Of a stretch of 64,000 bases of DNA, positions 16,019-24,566 are shown piece after piece. Position 1 is the first letter of the stretch. Each line of letters opens with the position of its first letter. Source of the DNA: Cyanobacteria bacterium SZAS LIN-3 (GTDB taxonomy: Bacteria; Cyanobacteriota; Vampirovibrionia; Obscuribacterales; Obscuribacteraceae); the NCBI GenBank assembly GCA_018266215.1, contig JAFEAV010000004.1:1-64000 (forward strand), written 5' to 3'. The translations under genes were made by a program, and so were the position numbers. Under the pieces are notes generated by a model. That model had not been told where the DNA came from. It saw only the letters and a program-made list of their open reading frames with translations, and did no database searches.

Positions 16019-18793
16019 ATGGTGAGTATGACAGACAGTCAAGCTCCTACCTCGCAAGAGGGCAAAGGCAGGTCGAAACTTGCTAAACGCGTTTATCGCT
16101 TCGAGGAAGCTTTTGACGCATTTGCCGGTGACCGCGAGCACATGCGTGAAATGCTCGGTGGCAAAGGCGCGGGCCTGGCCGAGATGACAAAGTCCGGCGT
16201 GAACGTGCCTCCCGGCCTGACAATCATGACCTCCAGCTGTCGTGAATACACCGAGCTCGGTCAGAAGATGCCGCCCGGTTTGATGGACGAAGTAATGAAG
16301 GATCTGGCCCTGATAGAAAAATCACTGGACCGCAAACTAGGCGATCTGGAAAAGCCGCTTCTGCTCTCGGTCCGCTCCGGTGCAAAATTTAGCATGCCGG
16401 GCATGATGGACACTGTTTTGAATCTCGGACTGAACGACAAGACCGTGCAGTCACTGGCTAAACTGACAGGCAATGAGCGTTTTGCCTATGACAGCTACAG
16501 ACGTTTCATCCAGATGTACAGCAATGTCGTGCTGGAGATAAGCAAGGACAATTTTGAGGACCTGCTCGACGATATGAAAGACGAGCTCAAACTCACCAGC
16601 GATGCTGATTTGAGTGTCACTGATCTGAAAAAACTGGTGGAGTCTTACAAGGCTCTGGTGCAGGAGCGCTCCGGTAAGCCCTTCCCCCAGGAAGCAAAGG
16701 AACAACTGGCCGGCTCGGTGGAAGCGGTTTTTAAATCTTGGAACAACAACCGCGCCGTCTATTACCGCAACCTGAACAAGATTGATCACAATCTCGGTAC
16801 CGCCGTAAACATCCAGTCTATGGTGTTTGGTAATTTCGATAATGATTCGGCCACCGGCGTTTGCTTCACGAGAAATCCCAGCACCGGTGAGAAATTGCTC
16901 TACGGTGAATATCTCACCAACGCCCAGGGTGAAGACGTTGTCGCCGGCGTGCGCACCCCGAAGAAGATTTCCGATATGGCCACCGAAATGCCTGCCGTGC
17001 ACAAAGAGCTGCTCGCCACCGTCGGCATGCTGGAAAAGCACTATCGCGACATGCAGGATATAGAATTCACCATCGAACAGGGCAAGCTCTACATTTTGCA
17101 GACCCGCACCGGTAAGCGCACCGCCGCCGCCGCAGTGAAAGTGGCCGTCGATATGGTCAACGAAGGCCTGGTGACAAAGGAAGAAGGCCTCCAGCGTGTG
17201 GAGCCGATGCAACTGAATCAGTTGCTCCTGCCCTCATTTGTGCCGGAAGAAAAAAACAAGGCTAAGGCCGAGAAACGCCTCCTGGCCACTGGACTGAATG
17301 CCTCTCCCGGTGCGGCTATCGGTAAGATTTCATTCAATCCCGACGATGCCGAGCACCTGGCCAGCAAGGGTGAAAAAATCATCCTGGTCAGAATCGAAAC
17401 CTGCCCCGACGACATCCACGGTATTGTCCCCTCGCGCGGTATCATCACCGCTCGTGGTGGCATGACCAGTCACGCCGCCGTCGTTGCCCGCGGCATGGGC
17501 AAGCCCTGTGTGGCCGGCTGCGAAGCCCTGAGGATTGACCTGGAAAAAGAAACTCTCAACGTCGCCGGCAAAACTTTCAAGCGTGGTGACGTCATCTCCA
17601 TCGACGGTAGCACCGGTGAAATATTTGAAGGCGCCATCGCCACCAGTGAACCGGCTTTTTCCGCTGAGTTTGACACCCTCCTCGCCTGGGCCGATAAGGT
17701 GCGCAGACTGGGCGTCCGCACCAATGCCGACACCCCCGACGACGCCAAACTGGCCAGACATTTTGGCGCTCAGGGCATCGGTCTCTGCCGCACCGAGCAC
17801 ATGTTTATGGCCCAGGACCGCTTGCCCGTCGTTCAGGCGATGATCCTCTCCAGCGACGAAACCGAGCGCGCCGAAGCCCTGGCCAAACTCCTGCCCATGC
17901 AGCGCCAGGATTTCATCGGCATCTTTGAGGCCATGACCGGACTGCCCGTGACCATCCGCCTGCTCGATCCGCCGCTGCATGAATTCCTGCCCAAAGAAGA
18001 GCTGCTGATCGAAGAAGTGGCCACAATGAAGGCCAAAAATCAATCCGGCGCCGCCCTGCGCGAGAAGGAAATTTTGCTTGGCAAAGTCTCCGAATTGAAA
18101 GAATCGAACCCCATGATGGGCCTGCGCGGCTGCCGTCTGGGCCTGATGTATCCGCAAATCAACAAAATGCAGGTGCAGGCGATTTTTGAGGCGGCGATCG
18201 AGGTCAAAAACAAAGGCCTGGAAGTACTGCCCGAAATCATGATCCCGCTTGTCGGCCATGTGAACGAGCTCAAGTACGCTCGCCAGCAGCTTGAGGCCGT
18301 CGCCCGCGAGGTCATGGACAAGGCCAAGTGCGAAATTTCGTACAAATTTGGCACCATGATCGAAATCCCGCGCGCCTGCGTCACCGCCGACGAGATTGCC
18401 GAGTACGCCCAGTTTTTCAGCTTCGGCACCAACGACCTGACCCAGATGACCTTTGGCTACAGTCGCGACGACGCCGAAGGCAAGTTTTTGCAGCGCTATC
18501 TGGACGGCGTGGAGTTTGACGGCGCCAAGCACAAGGTGCTGATGACCAATCCCTTCGAGGTCCTGGACGCAAAAGGGGTGGGCAAGTTGATGCAAATCGC
18601 CGTGGACCTCGGCCGCAAAGCCCGCCCGGAATTAAAGCTCGGCATCTGCGGTGAGCACGGCGGCGAGCCACAGTCGATAGCCTTCGCCAACCAGCTGGGC
18701 CTCGATTATGTGAGCTGTTCGCCCTTCCGTGTGCCGGTCGCCAGACTGGCCGCAGCCCAGGCAATGCTCAAGACCCAGGAGCGCGATAAATAA
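16019..18793 (+). CDS. ppdK: Pyruvate, phosphate dikinase
   Basis: A 924-residue enzyme interconverting pyruvate, ATP and phosphate with phosphoenolpyruvate, AMP and pyrophosphate, in the cytosol. The ATP-grasp domain begins with LGGKGAGLAEMTKSGVNVPPG. The swivelling phosphohistidine domain has GGMTSHAAVVARG with His485 and the regulatory Thr483 two residues before it. The PEP-binding barrel ends with GICGEHGGEP, catalytic Cys877. The ATG at 16019 has GGAG nine bases upstream; it leaves an N-terminal extension of about 25 residues compared with the family. The regulatory-protein gene directly upstream implies threonine control. Confidence 0.97.
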   Translation: MVSMTDSQAPTSQEGKGRSKLAKRVYRFEEAFDAFAGDREHMREMLGGKGAGLAEMTKSGVNVPPGLTIMTSSCREYTELGQKMPPGLMDEVMKDLALIEKSLDRKLGDLEKPLLLSVRSGAKFSMPGMMDTVLNLGLNDKTVQSLAKLTGNERFAYDSYRRFIQMYSNVVLEISKDNFEDLLDDMKDELKLTSDADLSVTDLKKLVESYKALVQERSGKPFPQEAKEQLAGSVEAVFKSWNNNRAVYYRNLNKIDHNLGTAVNIQSMVFGNFDNDSATGVCFTRNPSTGEKLLYGEYLTNAQGEDVVAGVRTPKKISDMATEMPAVHKELLATVGMLEKHYRDMQDIEFTIEQGKLYILQTRTGKRTAAAAVKVAVDMVNEGLVTKEEGLQRVEPMQLNQLLLPSFVPEEKNKAKAEKRLLATGLNASPGAAIGKISFNPDDAEHLASKGEKIILVRIETCPDDIHGIVPSRGIITARGGMTSHAAVVARGMGKPCVAGCEALRIDLEKETLNVAGKTFKRGDVISIDGSTGEIFEGAIATSEPAFSAEFDTLLAWADKVRRLGVRTNADTPDDAKLARHFGAQGIGLCRTEHMFMAQDRLPVVQAMILSSDETERAEALAKLLPMQRQDFIGIFEAMTGLPVTIRLLDPPLHEFLPKEELLIEEVATMKAKNQSGAALREKEILLGKVSELKESNPMMGLRGCRLGLMYPQINKMQVQAIFEAAIEVKNKGLEVLPEIMIPLVGHVNELKYARQQLEAVAREVMDKAKCEISYKFGTMIEIPRACVTADEIAEYAQFFSFGTNDLTQMTFGYSRDDAEGKFLQRYLDGVEFDGAKHKVLMTNPFEVLDAKGVGKLMQIAVDLGRKARPELKLGICGEHGGEPQSIAFANQLGLDYVSCSPFRVPVARLAAAQAMLKTQERDK

Positions 18794-18885
18794 GTCGGGG
18801 TGTAAAATACTTAAATATGGTGCCTCTATGCGGTTAGTTAATGGTTCCGGCTGGTACTAAATAAATAGGGTACTAGGGGAGAACA

Positions 18886-19845
18886 GTGCAATTGATGTCC
18901 ATTGACGAAAACGTCGATGCGCTGCTCAGGTTGCTGCCGGAGATGGAAGAGTCGCTGGGACCGGACCATCCGGATCTGGCTGATTACCTGATATCGCTTG
19001 GCCTTCTGCTTTATCACGACAGTCGTTTTGAAGAAGCGGAGGCGCTGTTTTTGCGCGCTCTGGCCATGCGAGAGCGCATGCTGGCCGTGGACCACCCCGA
19101 CATCGCCGCGGCCCTCAACCATCTGGGCCTGGTTTATCTGGCCGAGGGGCGCTTCAGCGAGGCCGAGCCGCTGTTTAAGAAAGCCTTGATGGTGCAGGAG
19201 AAGACTCTCGGCGCCGAACATGTGAGCATTTCCGCCGGTCTGACTAATCTGGGCGATCTTTATAAGACTCTGGACCGCTATCCGGAGGCCGAAGAGGTCC
19301 TGCGCCGGGCCCTGAAGATACGCGAGCGCTACCTCGGTGCTGAGGATGCCAGTCTGGTCGAGATATTAAACACCCTTGCCACCATCTACTTTGAACAGGG
19401 CAAGAATGCCGAGGCCGAGCCGCTCTTCCGCCGGGTTTTGAAAATCGAAGAGCGTTTGCACGGGGCGGAGCACCCGAGCGTAGCTAACGCCCTCAATAAT
19501 CTGGCCTCTCTCTTTACCGGTCCGGACCAGTTTGAGACGGCCGAGCCCATGCACCGTCGCGCCCTTTCCATCCGCGAAAAAGTCCTCAGTCCCGACCATC
19601 CCAAGGTGGCTGAGAGTCTGAATAATCTTGGCTGGCTCTACCATCAGCGCGGTAATCATGGCCGGGCCGAGAGTCTCTACAAGCGTGCCATCGAAATCTG
19701 GGAGCGTGCCCTTGGCCCCGAGCATGTTTTTGTTGCCGCCGGGCTGGAAAATTACGCCGACCTGCTGCGTAAGACCGACCGGGCAACCGAGGCGCTGACT
19801 CTCGACCGTCGCGTGCAGCAAATCCGCTCAAAGTTTGCAGAATAG
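18886..19845 (+). CDS. Kinesin-light-chain-type TPR protein
   Basis: A 319-residue protein made almost wholly of about seven 42-residue TPRs of the kinesin-light-chain type (e.g. ALNHLGLVYLAEGRFSEAEP, then a GAEHPSVA-like turn). There is no signal peptide. The GTG at 18886 has GGGGAG four bases upstream; an ATG at 18895 lies too far from it. Such repeats form a protein-binding solenoid. It follows ppdK by 92 bases on the same strand; a link to PPDK is possible but unproven. Confidence 0.85.
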   Translation: MQLMSIDENVDALLRLLPEMEESLGPDHPDLADYLISLGLLLYHDSRFEEAEALFLRALAMRERMLAVDHPDIAAALNHLGLVYLAEGRFSEAEPLFKKALMVQEKTLGAEHVSISAGLTNLGDLYKTLDRYPEAEEVLRRALKIRERYLGAEDASLVEILNTLATIYFEQGKNAEAEPLFRRVLKIEERLHGAEHPSVANALNNLASLFTGPDQFETAEPMHRRALSIREKVLSPDHPKVAESLNNLGWLYHQRGNHGRAESLYKRAIEIWERALGPEHVFVAAGLENYADLLRKTDRATEALTLDRRVQQIRSKFAE

Positions 19846-19951
19846 TCCCGCGCGGCCGATCTCATTGTTGGTACCCGGCTGCCACTTTTGAATTTTATAG
19901 TGTAAATGGCAAATCCCCCTCGCCCTTTACTAACAACTCTATTGAGGCCCT

Positions 19952-20332
19952 ATGCGACTCGATTCAGCAACAGACTTTAGCGATATACGCGTGCAGTGTT
20001 TAGGCAAGGAATATCCTGCCACCCCGGAAGCCTGGAAGTGTCTCCATGAAGTGCAGGAACTGCGTAAAGATTGGTACCACAACCGCGATCAGTCAGTTGA
20101 CCATAAGCGTGTCTTTAATGCTCTGGAGCAAGTGTTTTTGGATGATGCTGCTCAGAATCACCATGAGCATTCGATGTTGGCCGGTTTTGGGTTGACTGGT
20201 TCGACCGATGAACCAGCGCAGGCTCGGCTGAATCGATTTAAGAGTACCTTGCATGCGCTTGAACCGTCGCCCCCGCCCACCCCCTGGTACAGCGAGCTGG
20301 TGCGGGATGTGAAGCACGTTTTTGGATATTAG
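19952..20332 (+). CDS. Hypothetical protein (126 residues)
   Basis: A soluble, mostly helical and charged protein. Residues about 24-60 are rich in Glu, Lys, His and Asp (LHEVQELRKDWYHNRDQ). GAGG lies four bases before the ATG. I know no family. It starts the accessory patch of small orphan genes running to about 24081 and is followed by 176 bases without a gene. Confidence 0.55.
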   Translation: MRLDSATDFSDIRVQCLGKEYPATPEAWKCLHEVQELRKDWYHNRDQSVDHKRVFNALEQVFLDDAAQNHHEHSMLAGFGLTGSTDEPAQARLNRFKSTLHALEPSPPPTPWYSELVRDVKHVFGY

Positions 20333-20508
20333 TGGTGGTGGACAGAGTCTGTGGACGAGAGAATGGTGTCATTGCTGTTGCCCCAGCGCATGTGCAATTT
20401 TGAAAGTGTTTGAGCCGCGCCGAATATTGCACTCAGTGGGCTAGATTTAGTTTGTTAGACATCTATACCAACCTCTGGCATAGTCGCTGAATTCGGTGAC
20501 TCACTATT

Positions 20509-20910
20509 ATGATCTCCTTGGAAAAGACAAGCCTACTTCTAGCAGGCGCTTACTTGGGCTATTGCCTGGGAGAATGGCTCAGGATCGGGTGCAACGAAGT
20601 TGTTTTCGAGTCCTGGCTGTTCATTGGTTTTGGGTTGTTGCTGCTGGCCGGCTCTTATAAGCTTTATTTGACATGTTTGGTATTGGCGGGACTGGTATAT
20701 TTTTTGCCCGGTGTGCCAAGAAAATGCTTTCTTATCGTGAGTGCTTACTTCCTGGCTGTCCCTTATCTTTCGAGCATATCAATGTGCACGGGAGGCGAGC
20801 ATTGGCGATACGCTTTGGCCGAGCAAATACAGTGGGCGGGGTGTGTACTTCTCTGTGCATTTCTGATTTGTATGTTCACTCTGCCTTGTTCCGGAAATCA
20901 GGAAAAGTAG
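20509..20910 (+). CDS. Small integral membrane protein, unknown function
   Basis: A 133-residue protein with about four hydrophobic helices (roughly 8-23, 35-50, 53-68 and 107-126) and a few Cys. No ribosome binding site is evident before the ATG. It converges with the gene ending at 20958; the 47 bases between contain a weak short hairpin (around 20939-20954). No homologous family is recognised. Confidence 0.5.
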   Translation: MISLEKTSLLLAGAYLGYCLGEWLRIGCNEVVFESWLFIGFGLLLLAGSYKLYLTCLVLAGLVYFLPGVPRKCFLIVSAYFLAVPYLSSISMCTGGEHWRYALAEQIQWAGCVLLCAFLICMFTLPCSGNQEK

Positions 20911-20957
20911 TCTGTTTGCGGCGGACGTGAGAGGTTTTAGCACTGAGCAGTGTTGAG

Positions 20958-21554
20958 CTACTGTTTGATCGAGTCGTGCAGCTTGGCGAGATTGTCTTGC
21001 CAACGCACCAGGCTGAAGGACCAGACACCTACAAGTACGAACGCCGCTCCTACAATAGATGTGACACGCACCAAAAATTGCTCATCCTCCACTGCCTCTG
21101 GATAAGTCAATATCATGGTTCCGTCGCTCTCAAATTTGTATATTGGCACTTTGTCGGTTACCGGAAATATCGATTCTGGTCTTGGTGAAAGCCACGCTTT
21201 GACAGGCTTATTGGCCTTCAAAACACCTGCGATCAGGTCGTAATGCGGTGAATGATCTGCGTATTTTGTTGGATGTCCATCCAGCTGAAAAGTTAGGGTC
21301 GTTCTTTCATCGCCATAACGTCCGCGGCGCTCGATCGCTTCCAGCGCTTTCGGCACGCCGGAAGCTTCGATTAATTCGCTTTCTCTGGGAATACTGAAGA
21401 GCAAATTTAGCGACCACAGAATGAAGAGGACTCCAAGGCCGACACAAAAGTAACCGCCGGACTTATACTGTTTTTTCGCTGCTTCGTTTTTGCCTGGCAC
21501 TGATATTTTCCATGAAGTGCTAGACTCGCCGCGTAATTTTAGCCGAATTACCAT
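20958..21554 (-). CDS. Two-helix membrane protein resembling DUF3592
   Basis: A 198-residue protein with one helix near 33-52, an extracytoplasmic domain (about 55-150) and a second helix near 163-185 followed by a short tail. The central part, with YGDERTTLTFQLDG, a HSPHYD stretch and VKAWLSPRPES, resembles DUF3592-type proteins, where two helices flank a beta-rich domain; this is by eye only. Function unknown. It is a single gene in the accessory patch. Confidence 0.65.
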   Translation of the reverse strand: MVIRLKLRGESSTSWKISVPGKNEAAKKQYKSGGYFCVGLGVLFILWSLNLLFSIPRESELIEASGVPKALEAIERRGRYGDERTTLTFQLDGHPTKYADHSPHYDLIAGVLKANKPVKAWLSPRPESIFPVTDKVPIYKFESDGTMILTYPEAVEDEQFLVRVTSIVGAAFVLVGVWSFSLVRWQDNLAKLHDSIKQ

Positions 21555-21671
21555 CGGTTGCCTATATAAGGCCGAAAAGCATGCGAAAGACCGAGTGGCT
21601 ACAATGGGTGTTATGTTGGTCTCTTGTTCCGGGCGTTCATGCCTTCCGAAAATAATGCGGTCTTAGAATCA

Positions 21672-22577
21672 ATGAATCTCAGCCGGCTAAAATCTACCCG
21701 TTTCTCGATCTTATTGCTGTGTCTGTTTGTTATTTATCCGGCTTCAGGTGTAGCGAGCGAGCAGCCGCGCAGGCTTCCTATCAGACATGATTGGCTGCAA
21801 ATCGCAAACGCTGACTTGGTAGCAAAGGGCCGGTTGAATGCGCCGATCAAAACAATCAAAGCCATGAGATCGTCAAAGAAATGGGACTACATCGATTTGC
21901 GCGTAACCATTCTTGAGATCGCCAAAGGCATAGGGCGCGAGAACCAGCTCAAGGTAAGGTATTTCGTTGGCCCTGCAGGTGAGTCGCCGTATTCACCGAC
22001 CTTGCTTGATTTAACCAGGCTGAATGGTAAGGAAATTACCTTGCTGCTAACACAGGTCGAAGGGCCGAGTGATTGCTCTGGGTACTACTTCCTCGACCGC
22101 AGTGCCTCTGGTCTGCGAGCCTTTGACAGAGGGGACTTCGTGAGCGTGAAAAAGGAAGTTGCTCAACAAAAAGAGATCGTCAAGCACTTTCAAGAATGTT
22201 CAGTTGCATTGAAAGAGGATAAAGATAGAGGCGTTCGGCTTCTGCTTGACCAACTCACAAATGCTGGAACCCAGGAAAGTGCTTGGAAGAAACTACTAAA
22301 GCTGCCACGAAGCAGTGTTCCGGCCCTAATCAGGACCATGGACGATGAGAGGCCGTTGGCGAACTCGCACGTTGAATTGCCCAACCCTCCAACATTTTTT
22401 GAATCTGTTGCACATTATGGTCCGGAGACAGTTTTCGATGCGGTCTCAATATTGCTTTCCGACAAAACCATGTCTGGTGTACGTTCAGTTTCCAGTCATG
22501 GCTACGATAAGGAGCGTCGGATCTCGCTCGAGGCTTGGAGAATCTGGGCCTATTACAAGCTTTCGAAACATAGTTGA
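21672..22577 (+). CDS. Secreted protein, unknown function
   Basis: A 301-residue protein. I choose the ATG at 21672 because it directly begins a signal peptide (MNLSRLKSTRFSILLLCLF, ending near GVASEQ); the frame is open from 21624. The first half contains a beta-rich section, with VAKGRLN and YIDLRVTILEIAKGIG, then a helical second half with a DKDRGVRLLLDQL stretch that looks HEAT-like. I recognise no family. It lies just upstream of the Imm53 gene on the same strand, so the two may be cotranscribed. Confidence 0.65.
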   Translation: MNLSRLKSTRFSILLLCLFVIYPASGVASEQPRRLPIRHDWLQIANADLVAKGRLNAPIKTIKAMRSSKKWDYIDLRVTILEIAKGIGRENQLKVRYFVGPAGESPYSPTLLDLTRLNGKEITLLLTQVEGPSDCSGYYFLDRSASGLRAFDRGDFVSVKKEVAQQKEIVKHFQECSVALKEDKDRGVRLLLDQLTNAGTQESAWKKLLKLPRSSVPALIRTMDDERPLANSHVELPNPPTFFESVAHYGPETVFDAVSILLSDKTMSGVRSVSSHGYDKERRISLEAWRIWAYYKLSKHS

Positions 22578-22603
22578 AACTAATCGTTGCTAAAGAGGTG
22601 CAC

Positions 22604-22894
22604 ATGGATATTTTAGAGCGACTTCAAAAGTGGTATGCGTCCCGATGCAATGGTGAATGGGAGCACCAATACGGCATTAAATTGGATAACATAGACAATC
22701 CCGGCTGGGCTCTTGCTGTCGATTTGTTACATACTGAATTGCAACCTCGAGAATTTAGCAAGATTGAGAAGCATCGCAGTGAAAATGATTGGATCGTCTG
22801 TGAAGTTACGGACTCACGGTTCCATGGAGTTGGCGGACCGGGGAACTTGACAGAAATACTGACGACTTTTTTGTCTTGGGCGGAGACCGTATGA
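22604..22894 (+). CDS. Imm53-family immunity protein
   Basis: A 96-residue protein that fits the Imm53 family throughout: WYASRCNGEWEHQYGIKLD, then NIDNPGWALAVDL, then a SENDWIVCEV strand and GGPGNLTEILTTFLSW at the end. The Trp-Glu-His and DNPGW blocks are the family signatures. AGAGG precedes the ATG by five bases. Imm53 proteins are predicted antidotes of polymorphic toxins. No toxin, RHS repeat or secretion gene is nearby, so it looks like an orphan immunity gene against toxins of other strains, or has been kept after loss of the toxin. Confidence 0.85.
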   Translation: MDILERLQKWYASRCNGEWEHQYGIKLDNIDNPGWALAVDLLHTELQPREFSKIEKHRSENDWIVCEVTDSRFHGVGGPGNLTEILTTFLSWAETV

Positions 22895-23006
22895 TCACTT
22901 GATGAAGCCACGCACACATTCACACGTTCTTCTGATTCTTGATATGAGCCCCCGCAGATGTGTCTGCTAGCGGCGCTGTTGGTATGAGATAGACGATTCG
23001 TGCTTT

Positions 23007-23519
23007 TTAGCCAGCTCCATCGCTGAATAAGTAATATTGGTCGCTACCCTTTTTCCGCAGCAGCATGGTTGTCTCTGAGGGGTATCTATCTATAAACCAA
23101 TAGTCAAACTGTGACCTTTTGATTCCTTGCAATATATTGGGTGGCAGCAAGTCGTCAGCGTTTTGCGGCAAACTTACGCCGTTCCCAGTAGTCCATGATT
23201 CCGATTTTTTGAGAATCACTTTTTCGCTGGTATTAAACTCACAGGAGTATTGAAAGCTTCGAAACCAGTGACCTGAACCCTGTACACCGTGAAGTTGCCA
23301 TATCGGATTTGCAATGTAGTCAATACATAGTGGTAAGGCTGCGGGAAACATTTCACCGATCCAGAAATTTTCGGTGCGCGGAAGCTGCGGCAGCATTCCG
23401 TGGTCATAGAGCCACGGTAGTAGCAAAATGTTCGCGCAAAGTACAAGTAATGGAATTTTGCTCCGTTTTTGGCTGAATTCCTTGCCGCTGCCCTGGCCAT
23501 TCTGGTCATCTGATGCCAT
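23007..23519 (-). CDS. Membrane-anchored protein, unknown function
   Basis: A 170-residue protein. The ATG at 23519 has GGAG nine bases upstream; upstream in-frame ATGs at 23534-23540 are less likely. One membrane helix (about residues 20-38, KIPLLVLCANILLLPWLYD) follows a short polar N terminus; the rest is probably outside, with many aromatic residues (FDYWFIDRYP, YYLFSDGAG). No family recognised. Its start overlaps the end of the small gene at 23506. Confidence 0.55.
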   Translation of the reverse strand: MASDDQNGQGSGKEFSQKRSKIPLLVLCANILLLPWLYDHGMLPQLPRTENFWIGEMFPAALPLCIDYIANPIWQLHGVQGSGHWFRSFQYSCEFNTSEKVILKKSESWTTGNGVSLPQNADDLLPPNILQGIKRSQFDYWFIDRYPSETTMLLRKKGSDQYYLFSDGAG

Positions 23520-23730
23520 CAAAGAATTCTCCATCATCATGCCTGGGGTTCGAATTCCTTCTTGTACTAATACATTCGGGACTCAGGCAGAACAACACCC
23601 CGCCGCCAAAGTTGCTCGCTATTAGAAATCCTTCTTCGGTCTGGGTCTCTGCTTGAAGTGAGGGGAGAGCATCTTCTAAGAGTTTTTGCGCAGCCTTGCC
23701 TATAGAGTCAAGATTAACATGATCCGGCAT
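23506..23730 (-). CDS. Possible small protein, or remnant of a larger gene
   Basis: A 74-residue frame. Residues 1-50 look like real protein (amphipathic helix LDSIGKAAQKLLEDALPSL, then GFLIASNFGGGVLFCLSPEC). The last 25 residues are Arg-, Asn- and Asp-rich, as if out of frame, so a frameshifted remnant is possible. No strong ribosome binding site precedes the ATG at 23730 (a GTG at 23739 is the alternative). It overlaps the start of the next gene. Confidence 0.35.
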   Translation of the reverse strand: MPDHVNLDSIGKAAQKLLEDALPSLQAETQTEEGFLIASNFGGGVLFCLSPECISTRRNSNPRHDDGEFFDGIR

Positions 23731-23889
23731 ATGGCTCACTATTAAGTTTCACAGATTCGAGATAGGTCAGATCCTTATCTGTGTGAAATGACCAGGCGTT
23801 ATCACGGCGTTTGAGCATCATGTCAATTTCGGAAAGACCATCATGGAGAAGCGTACTTTTGGAAGACTCATTAGCTTGCGTGTCGATTT
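23714..23889 (-). other. Short stretch between two small genes, possible gene remnant
   Basis: A frame ending at 23714 reads protein-like residues (SFHTDKDLTYLESVKL) but has no start with a ribosome binding site; the first ATG in frame is at 23821, giving 35 residues. Upstream, this frame overlaps the 63-residue membrane gene out of phase. I cannot tell a small gene from a decayed one. Confidence 0.25.
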
Positions 23890-24081
23890 TTAAACTTTGG
23901 CTTCTGGATGTATCATGACCAAAATTTGGAGGACAATTACACTGACCATACAGACAATGACAGCTGAATGTGGCACCAGTGCGATAAGCCCTAGTGGCAA
24001 CCCGAAAAACAAAGCAAGTCTGCCTGCAGGTGTGATTAGACGACCCTGCCAAAAAGCTCTCTTTGTGGGAGCAGTGTTCAT
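23890..24081 (-). CDS. 63-residue membrane protein, unknown function
   Basis: A short protein with a basic N terminus (MNTAPTKRAFWQGRLITPAG) and two adjoining hydrophobic segments (about 21-36 and 38-56). Composition and length resemble small inner-membrane proteins. The ATG at 24081 has no strong ribosome binding site. It closes the accessory patch and is separated from speD by 101 bases. Confidence 0.5.
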   Translation of the reverse strand: MNTAPTKRAFWQGRLITPAGRLALFFGLPLGLIALVPHSAVIVCMVSVIVLQILVMIHPEAKV

Positions 24082-24182
24082 TTCACTTCTTTATCTTTTC
24101 GCAAAGGGTCGTGTCTGTGACTGTCCATATATCTATCCTAGCACCTGAGCCCGGGTACCAGAATTGTCCGCCGTCGCAGTTC

Positions 24183-24566
24183 CTACGGCCGCTTGACCGT
24201 CTGCTGCGATACAATCTTTCCGCCCAGGGCCTGGACCAAAATCTCTACGCTGAGCTCCGGCTCGCAGGTGGTGCCGCAGGTGAAGCAATCCCAGAAAACT
24301 ACATTGCTCTCGGGATAGGTGTGGAGACTGGCGTGGCTCTCGGCCAGGAGCACCAGCGCGGTCATGCCCTGCGGTTGAAATTTGTGCGAGCACACATTAA
24401 GGACTGTCGCACCCGTCGCTTCCGCGGCGGCCAGGACAAGGTCCCTGAGCGCCTGCTCGTCATTGAGGAGTTCAGATCGGCACTCTCCCAGCGTCAGCAG
24501 CAGATGCTTGCCCGACGCCTCGTAGACCGGCGATTCTTGAGTCTGTTGCAATTGCAGTTCAGGCAT
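24183..24566 (-). CDS. speD: S-adenosylmethionine decarboxylase proenzyme
   Basis: A 127-residue class 1B (bacterial/archaeal short form) enzyme giving decarboxylated SAM, the aminopropyl donor for spermidine. Self-cleavage is expected between Glu76 and Ser77 in AESHASLHTYPE, leaving a pyruvoyl group on Ser77. The catalytic Cys lies in FTCG (Cys97), and the fold-typical start SGKHLLLTL is present. It overlaps the end of the FemAB-type gene by eight bases and is the last gene of the polyamine operon. Confidence 0.95.
   Translation of the reverse strand: MPELQLQQTQESPVYEASGKHLLLTLGECRSELLNDEQALRDLVLAAAEATGATVLNVCSHKFQPQGMTALVLLAESHASLHTYPESNVVFWDCFTCGTTCEPELSVEILVQALGGKIVSQQTVKRP

Noticed and set aside
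17330-18595. Open frame of 421 codons on the minus strand opposite ppdK
   Set aside because: A shadow of PPDK codons: His/Gln-rich, no motif, no start signal.
20779-21003. Open frame of 74 codons on the minus strand between two membrane genes
   Set aside because: No ribosome site, overlaps the gene at 20509 in antisense, random-like composition.
24133-24393. Alternative frames opposite or within speD
   Set aside because: speD fits its family along its entire length, including the self-cleavage site; other frames have no motif.
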